Below are positions 23,023-28,116 of a DNA stretch of 28,116 nucleotides, in pieces. The stretch spans positions 1 through 28,116 of the forward strand of contig JAOPWO010000327.1 of assembly GCA_025965635.1 (NCBI GenBank), read 5' to 3'. The notes under the pieces were generated by a model. That model saw only the letters and a program-made list of their open reading frames with translations. It was not told the DNA's origin and did not search any database. This DNA comes from Modestobacter sp. (GTDB lineage Bacteria; Actinomycetota; Actinomycetes; Mycobacteriales; Geodermatophilaceae). A program made the translations under genes and the position numbers. How positions within the stretch are numbered: position 1 is the first letter of the stretch; every line of letters starts with the position of its first letter.

Positions 23023-23690
23023 GCGGCGACCAGCGCAGTGAGCACCGACGTGAAGAAGCCCAGGCCGTCGGTCGAGGGGCCGGTGAGGTCCTCGACGGCG
23101 TGCTCCGGGTGCGGCATGAGCCCGACGATGCGGCCGTCGGCGCTGGTCACCCCGGCGATGTCGCGGGAGCTGCCGTTGGGGTTGCCCCCCACGTACCGCA
23201 CGACGACGCGGCCCTCCCCCTCGATCCGGTCGAGGTCGGCGGGCGCGGCGACGTAGCGGCCCTCGCCGTTCTTCACCGGGACGACGATCGTCTGGCCGGT
23301 CGTGTACGACGAGGTCCAGGCGGTGTCGGCGCGCTCGACGAGCAGTCCCTGGTCGCGGTTGCGGAAGTGCAGGTGGCTGTTGCGGGTGAGCGCGCCGGGG
23401 AGCAGACCGGCCTCGCAGAGCACCTGGAAGCCGTTGCAGATGCCGAGCACGGGCAGGCCCTGGCGGGCCCGGTCGACCACCTCGCGCATCAGCGGCGCGC
23501 GGGCCGCGATCGCACCGGCCCGGAGGTAGTCGCCGTAGGAGAAGCCACCGGGCAGGACGACGGCGTCGACGTCCTCCAGGTCGTGGTCCCCGTGCCAGAG
23601 GGCGACGGGCTCACCGCCGGCCAGTCGAACCGCCCGCGCGGCGTCGACGTCGTCCAGGGAGCCCGGGAAGGTGATGACACCGATGCGCAC
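23019..23690 (-). CDS. purQ: Phosphoribosylformylglycinamidine synthase glutaminase subunit PurQ
   Basis: This 223-residue class I glutamine amidotransferase supplies ammonia to PurL. The nucleophile is C85 in LGICNGFQVL, and the His/Glu of the triad are H194 and E196 in PHPEHAVE. VITFPGSLDDVDAARA at the N-terminus and LPGGFSYGDYLRAGAIA are classic PurQ segments. It starts with GTG 26 nt after purS and overlaps purL by 4 bp, which keeps the three complex subunits in order S-Q-L. Confidence 0.97.
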   Translation of the reverse strand: MRIGVITFPGSLDDVDAARAVRLAGGEPVALWHGDHDLEDVDAVVLPGGFSYGDYLRAGAIAARAPLMREVVDRARQGLPVLGICNGFQVLCEAGLLPGALTRNSHLHFRNRDQGLLVERADTAWTSSYTTGQTIVVPVKNGEGRYVAAPADLDRIEGEGRVVVRYVGGNPNGSSRDIAGVTSADGRIVGLMPHPEHAVEDLTGPSTDGLGFFTSVLTALVAA

Positions 23691-23716
23691 AGCACTGTCC
23701 TTCAGTTGTGGGGCCT

Positions 23717-23956
23717 TCAGTCGGTCGAGAGGTGCAGTTCGACGTCCTCGATGACCGGGTTGGCCAGCAGGGTCTCGGCGATCTCGCGGAGTTCGGCCTC
23801 GTCGGGGTCGCCGTCGACCTCCAGCACGAAGTGCTTGCCCTGGCGGACGCTGGTCACGCCTCGGTGACCCAGCCGGCCCAGGGCGCCCAGCACCGCCTGC
23901 CCCTGCGGATCGGAGATCTCTGGCTTGAGGACGACATCAACGACCACCCGGGACAC
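23717..23956 (-). CDS. purS: Phosphoribosylformylglycinamidine synthase subunit PurS
   Basis: The small 79-residue protein begins SRVVVDVVLKPEISDPQGQAV and continues with LGHRGVTSVRQGKHF and LLANPVIEDVELHL, the standard PurS pattern. It dimerises and links PurQ to PurL so that ammonia can pass between their active sites. It starts with GTG and has a TACCCT box 7 nt upstream, so it may head its own leaderless transcript, separate from purB-purC. Confidence 0.96.
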   Translation of the reverse strand: MSRVVVDVVLKPEISDPQGQAVLGALGRLGHRGVTSVRQGKHFVLEVDGDPDEAELREIAETLLANPVIEDVELHLSTD

Positions 23957-23963
23957 AGCGACG

Positions 23964-23969
23964 AGGGTA
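23964..23969 (-). promoter_or_regulatory. Possible -10 element of purS
   Basis: Minus-strand TACCCT (TANNNT) ends 7 nt before the purS GTG. It lies in the 52-nt gap after purC, so purSQL could be transcribed on its own as well as from upstream. Confidence 0.35.
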
Positions 23970-24008
23970 CCGGGCCGCTCATCCGGGCGTGCACGACGAG
24001 CTCCGAGC

Positions 24009-24871
24009 TCACCGGAAGGGCCGGCCGGTCAGCTTCTCGTAGGCCGTGACGTACCGCTCGCGGGTGGCGGCGACGACGTCGTCGGGCAGCTCGGGCGGCG
24101 GGGAGACCCGGTCCCAGCCGGAGCCGGTCAGCCAGTCCCGGACGTACTGCTTGTCGTAGGACGCCTGCGCCGCGCCGGGCGACCAGGTGCCGGCCGGCCA
24201 GAACCGGGACGAGTCCGGGGTGAGCACCTCGTCGCCGAGCACCAGGCCGCGCCCCTCCTCGCCCGTGCCGAACTCGAACTTCGTGTCGGCCAGCACGATC
24301 CCGGCGCCCTCGGCGATCTGCGCGGCCCGCCGGTAGAGGGCCAGGGTCAGCTCGCGCAGCGCCTGCGCCTGCGCCGCCCCCACCGTGTCCACCACCTGGT
24401 CGAAGGTGATCGGCTCGTCGTGCTCGCCGAGCTCGGCCTTGGTCGACGGCGTGAACACCGGCTCCGGCAGCCGCGATCCCTCGACCAGACCGGCCGGCAG
24501 GACGACGTCCCGGATCGCCCCGCTGCGCTGGTACTCGACCGTCCCGGACCCCGACAGGTAGCCGCGGGCCACGCACTCGACCGGCAGCATGCGCAACCGG
24601 CGCACCAGCATCGCCCGCCCGGCGACCTCCGCCGGGACGTCGTCCGCGCTGATCAGGTGGTGCGCCGCACCGTGCGCCTCGAGCACCGGCGCCAGTTGCT
24701 CGAACCACCACACCGACAGCGCGGTGAGCACCCGCCCCTTGTCCGGGATCGGGGTGGGCAGCACGACGTCGTAGGCCGAGATCCGGTCGCTGGCCACCAG
24801 CAGCAGCCGGTCGTCGTCGACCGCGTAGACCTCGCGCACCTTGCCCCGCGCGACCAGCGGCAGGTCGAGGG

Positions 24872-24875
<4 letters not shown>
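24009..24875 (-). CDS. purC: Phosphoribosylaminoimidazole-succinocarboxamide synthase (SAICAR synthetase)
   Basis: This 288-residue enzyme joins aspartate to CAIR with ATP. GKVREVY (11-17), ASDRISAYDVVLPTPIPDKG (28-47), LPVECVARGYLSGSG and LADTKFEFG are the signature blocks, and YDKQYVRDWL closes the active-site region. Length is normal for the longer yeast/actinobacterial type. Its ATG overlaps the purB stop (ATGA), so translation is coupled. Confidence 0.97.
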
Positions 24876-26179
<1,304 letters not shown>

Positions 26180-26317
26180 GCGGATATCACCGGGGACTGG
26201 TCAGCTGCGAGCGGCACGGGACCATCCTCCCGCACCGGCCGCGGACGGCTCGACCAGCCCCGAGCGCCGCGTCGAGCCGGCCCCGCGCACCACCCACCCG
26301 TCGCTCTGGAGGACTCG

Positions 26318-27733
26318 ATGCTCGCTCGGGCGACCCACCTGATCTCCCGCGCGCGGGCACGCATCCGCGCCGCCGAGCAGGACCCGCACGGCTGGCCGGA
26401 GACCCGGGTGGTGCTGGTCATGGATGACGAGCGGCACGGCCACCTCGAGCCCGACGACGGCCGGCACGGCGTCGCGCCTTCCCCGATCGCCGCAGTCCAG
26501 GCGCTGGACGGCGGACCGGTGGACGTCGCCGTGCCCACGGCCGGGCGCCCGCCGGACGACGACGGGGCGCGCCCCGCCTCGCACGGGGCGGACCGGCGGA
26601 CCGGCGGCCTGTTCGCGTCCGACGACCCGCAGATGGCCGGGGACCCCGTGCCCCACGGGCTGCGGGTCGCCGCCGCGTGGTCCTGGCGCGCCCTGGTCGT
26701 CGGCGCCGCCCTGTACGCGGTGCTGGTCCTGGCCGGGTACGTGGCCGTCGTCGTCGTCCCGGTGATCGTGGCGCTGCTGCTCGCCGCGCTGCTGCAGCCC
26801 GGCGCGGCGCTGATGGTGCGCCTGGGCTGGCCGCACGCCGTCGCCGCGACCACCATGCTCGTCGTCGGGGTGGGCGTGGTCGCCGGGATCATCACCCTCG
26901 TCGTCGAGCGGTTCACCGCCGGCTACGCCGACCTCGCCGACCAGGTGGGTCAGGGCATCGAGCAGGTCCGCGACTTCGTCACCGGGAACTTCCCGGTCTC
27001 CCAGGCCCAGATCGACACTGCCCTGGAGACCGCGCAGCAGTCCGTCGTCGACAACCGGGACACGCTGACCGCCGGTGCGCTCACCACGGCCGCCACCGTC
27101 GGCGAGGTCGTCACCGGTCTGGTGCTCGCCCTGTTCACGCTGTTCTTCTTCCTCAAGGACGGCCGCGCCATCTGGCTGTGGTTCGTCGGCCTGGCGCCGC
27201 GCGCCTCCCGGGCCTACCTGGACGAGGCGGCCAGGCGGGCCTGGCGGACGCTGGTCTCCTACGTCCGGGCCACCGCCCTGGTGGCCCTCGTCGACGCGGT
27301 GGTCATCGGGGTCGCGCTGGCCGTCATCGGGGTGCCGCTGGCCGTCCCGCTGGCCGCGCTGGTCTTCCTCGGCGCCTTCATCCCGATCATCGGGTCGTTC
27401 CTCGCCGGGACGGCGGCGGTCCTGGTCGCGCTGGTCTCCGACGGACCGATCGCCGCCCTTGTCGTCCTCGCCGTGGCGGTCGGGGTCATGCAGCTGGAGG
27501 GACACGTGCTGCAGCCGCTGCTGCTGGGCCGCGCCGTCCGGGTGCACCCGCTGGCCGTGGTGCTGGCGATCGCCGCCGGCCTGCTGGTCGCCGGGATCTT
27601 CGGGGCCCTGATCGCGGTGCCGCTGATCGCCTGCCTGAACGTGGCCGGCAGCTACCTGTCGCGGCGGCACGAGGGCCCGCGGCCCCCCGAGCCGGAGACC
27701 GGCCGGGTGACGGCGCCGGTCCGCGTCGAATGA
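26318..27733 (+). CDS. AI-2E family transporter (permease-like membrane protein)
   Basis: The protein has 471 residues; the ATG at 26318 follows GGAGG at a 6-nt spacing. The first 110 or so residues are polar, rich in Asp, Pro and His, and probably disordered in the cytoplasm. The remainder has about 7-8 hydrophobic helices in the AI-2E_transport (UPF0118) pattern, including VAVVVVPVIVALLLAALLQP, LALFTLFFFLKDGRAIW, LVFLGAFIPIIGSFLAG and MQLEGHVLQPLLLGRAV. Family members export AI-2 in some bacteria or act as Na+/H+ antiporters in others; the name does not fix the substrate. The gene sits on the plus strand between purB and purD, interrupting the minus-strand purine set. Confidence 0.92.
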   Translation: MLARATHLISRARARIRAAEQDPHGWPETRVVLVMDDERHGHLEPDDGRHGVAPSPIAAVQALDGGPVDVAVPTAGRPPDDDGARPASHGADRRTGGLFASDDPQMAGDPVPHGLRVAAAWSWRALVVGAALYAVLVLAGYVAVVVVPVIVALLLAALLQPGAALMVRLGWPHAVAATTMLVVGVGVVAGIITLVVERFTAGYADLADQVGQGIEQVRDFVTGNFPVSQAQIDTALETAQQSVVDNRDTLTAGALTTAATVGEVVTGLVLALFTLFFFLKDGRAIWLWFVGLAPRASRAYLDEAARRAWRTLVSYVRATALVALVDAVVIGVALAVIGVPLAVPLAALVFLGAFIPIIGSFLAGTAAVLVALVSDGPIAALVVLAVAVGVMQLEGHVLQPLLLGRAVRVHPLAVVLAIAAGLLVAGIFGALIAVPLIACLNVAGSYLSRRHEGPRPPEPETGRVTAPVRVE

Positions 27734-27784
27734 GGCAGCGCCACCTCCTCCCCACCACTCGCGGCGGGCGCCTGGAGGCGGCCG

Positions 27785-28116
27785 TCAGGGCAGGGGGATC
27801 CGGCCCTCGACGGCGGCCAGCGCGATGTCGGTGCGCCAGTGCGCGTCGGCCAGTCGCACGCCGGCCACCCGCTCGTAGGCCTTCTGCCGCGCCGCGGCCA
27901 GGTCGGTGCCGGTGGCGGTGACCGCCTGCACCCGGCCACCGCTGGACCGGACCACGCCGTCGGTGCCCACCGCGGTACCGGCGTGCAGCACGCCCTCGCC
28001 GTCCGCGCCGGTGATCGGGTCGCCGGTGCGCGGTCGCTCGGGGTAGCCGGGGGCGGCGACGACGACGGTCACCGCGGCGCCGTCCCGCCAGCGCAGCGGC
28101 GGCTGGTCGCCGAGGG
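27785..28116 (-). CDS. purD: Phosphoribosylamine-glycine ligase, C-terminal part (5' end outside window)
   Basis: Only the last 110 or so residues are present; the frame runs off the right edge as LGDQPPLRWRDGAAVTVVVA. VVVAAPGYPERPRTGDPITG, VLHAGTAV, SSGGRVQAVTATGTDLAAAR and AYERVAGV are the typical C-terminal segments of the PurD ATP-grasp ligase, which makes glycinamide ribotide. It converges with the AI-2E transporter gene, 51 nt apart. The usual neighbour of purB, it completes the purine set seen here except purN, purH, purE and purK. Confidence 0.93.
   Translation of the reverse strand, partial: LGDQPPLRWRDGAAVTVVVAAPGYPERPRTGDPITGADGEGVLHAGTAVGTDGVVRSSGGRVQAVTATGTDLAAARQKAYERVAGVRLADAHWRTDIALAAVEGRIPLP

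Noticed and set aside
27740..27782. Weak inverted repeat GCCACCTCC / GGAGGCGGC between the AI-2E transporter and purD
   Set aside because: It has one mismatch and a 25-nt loop, too weak to call a terminator.

Overview
The window is very GC-rich actinobacterial chromosomal DNA. S-(hydroxymethyl)mycothiol dehydrogenase (mycothiol is confined to Actinobacteria), a DUF3073 protein, frequent GTG starts, ATGA/GTGA gene overlaps and a split purine cluster all point that way. Overall gene style suggests Frankiales/Geodermatophilaceae (Blastococcus, Geodermatophilus or Modestobacter-like), but this is an inference. No tRNA, rRNA, insertion sequence, integrase or CRISPR array was seen.

Region 1 (1-11954) looks like a polyol/sugar catabolic island, probably for inositol or an inositol-like compound. 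It holds a CoA-acylating methylmalonate/malonate-semialdehyde dehydrogenase (cut by the left edge) and three different Gfo/Idh/MocA dehydrogenases: one IolW-like, one IolG-like and one unassigned. It also holds two TIM-barrel isomerases/epimerases, a LacI-family regulator with a perfect 16-bp palindrome in its promoter, and a CUT2-type ABC importer (lipoprotein binding protein, permease, single-domain ATPase). A cytochrome P450 gene is translationally coupled to the IolG-like dehydrogenase. A monooxygenase inside a polyol operon is unusual. The working hypothesis is oxidative O-demethylation (or hydroxylation) of a methylated inositol or sugar before ordinary inositol-type catabolism.

Region 2 (12056-13729) holds a divergent Leu/Val-type amino-acid dehydrogenase and a small acidic DUF3073 protein followed by a long hairpin.

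Region 3 (13766-28116) is the purine biosynthesis neighbourhood, on the minus strand: purD (cut by the right edge), purB, purC, purS, purQ, purL with a sterol-carrier-like gene, then purF-purM. Two blocks interrupt it. One is an AI-2E family transporter gene between purD and purB. The other lies between purL and purF: a mycothiol-dependent formaldehyde oxidation pair (mscR plus a metallo-beta-lactamase-fold hydrolase), divergent from an oxalate/formate-type MFS antiporter with a 50-residue single-helix partner gene. Formaldehyde released by P450 demethylation could in principle be oxidised to formate by this pair and exported by the antiporter; that link is inference.

Several genes (mscR, purF, purS, the amino-acid dehydrogenase) have a TANNNT -10 element only 6-7 nt before the start codon, which suggests leaderless transcripts. 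All intergenic gaps are shorter than 300 bases.
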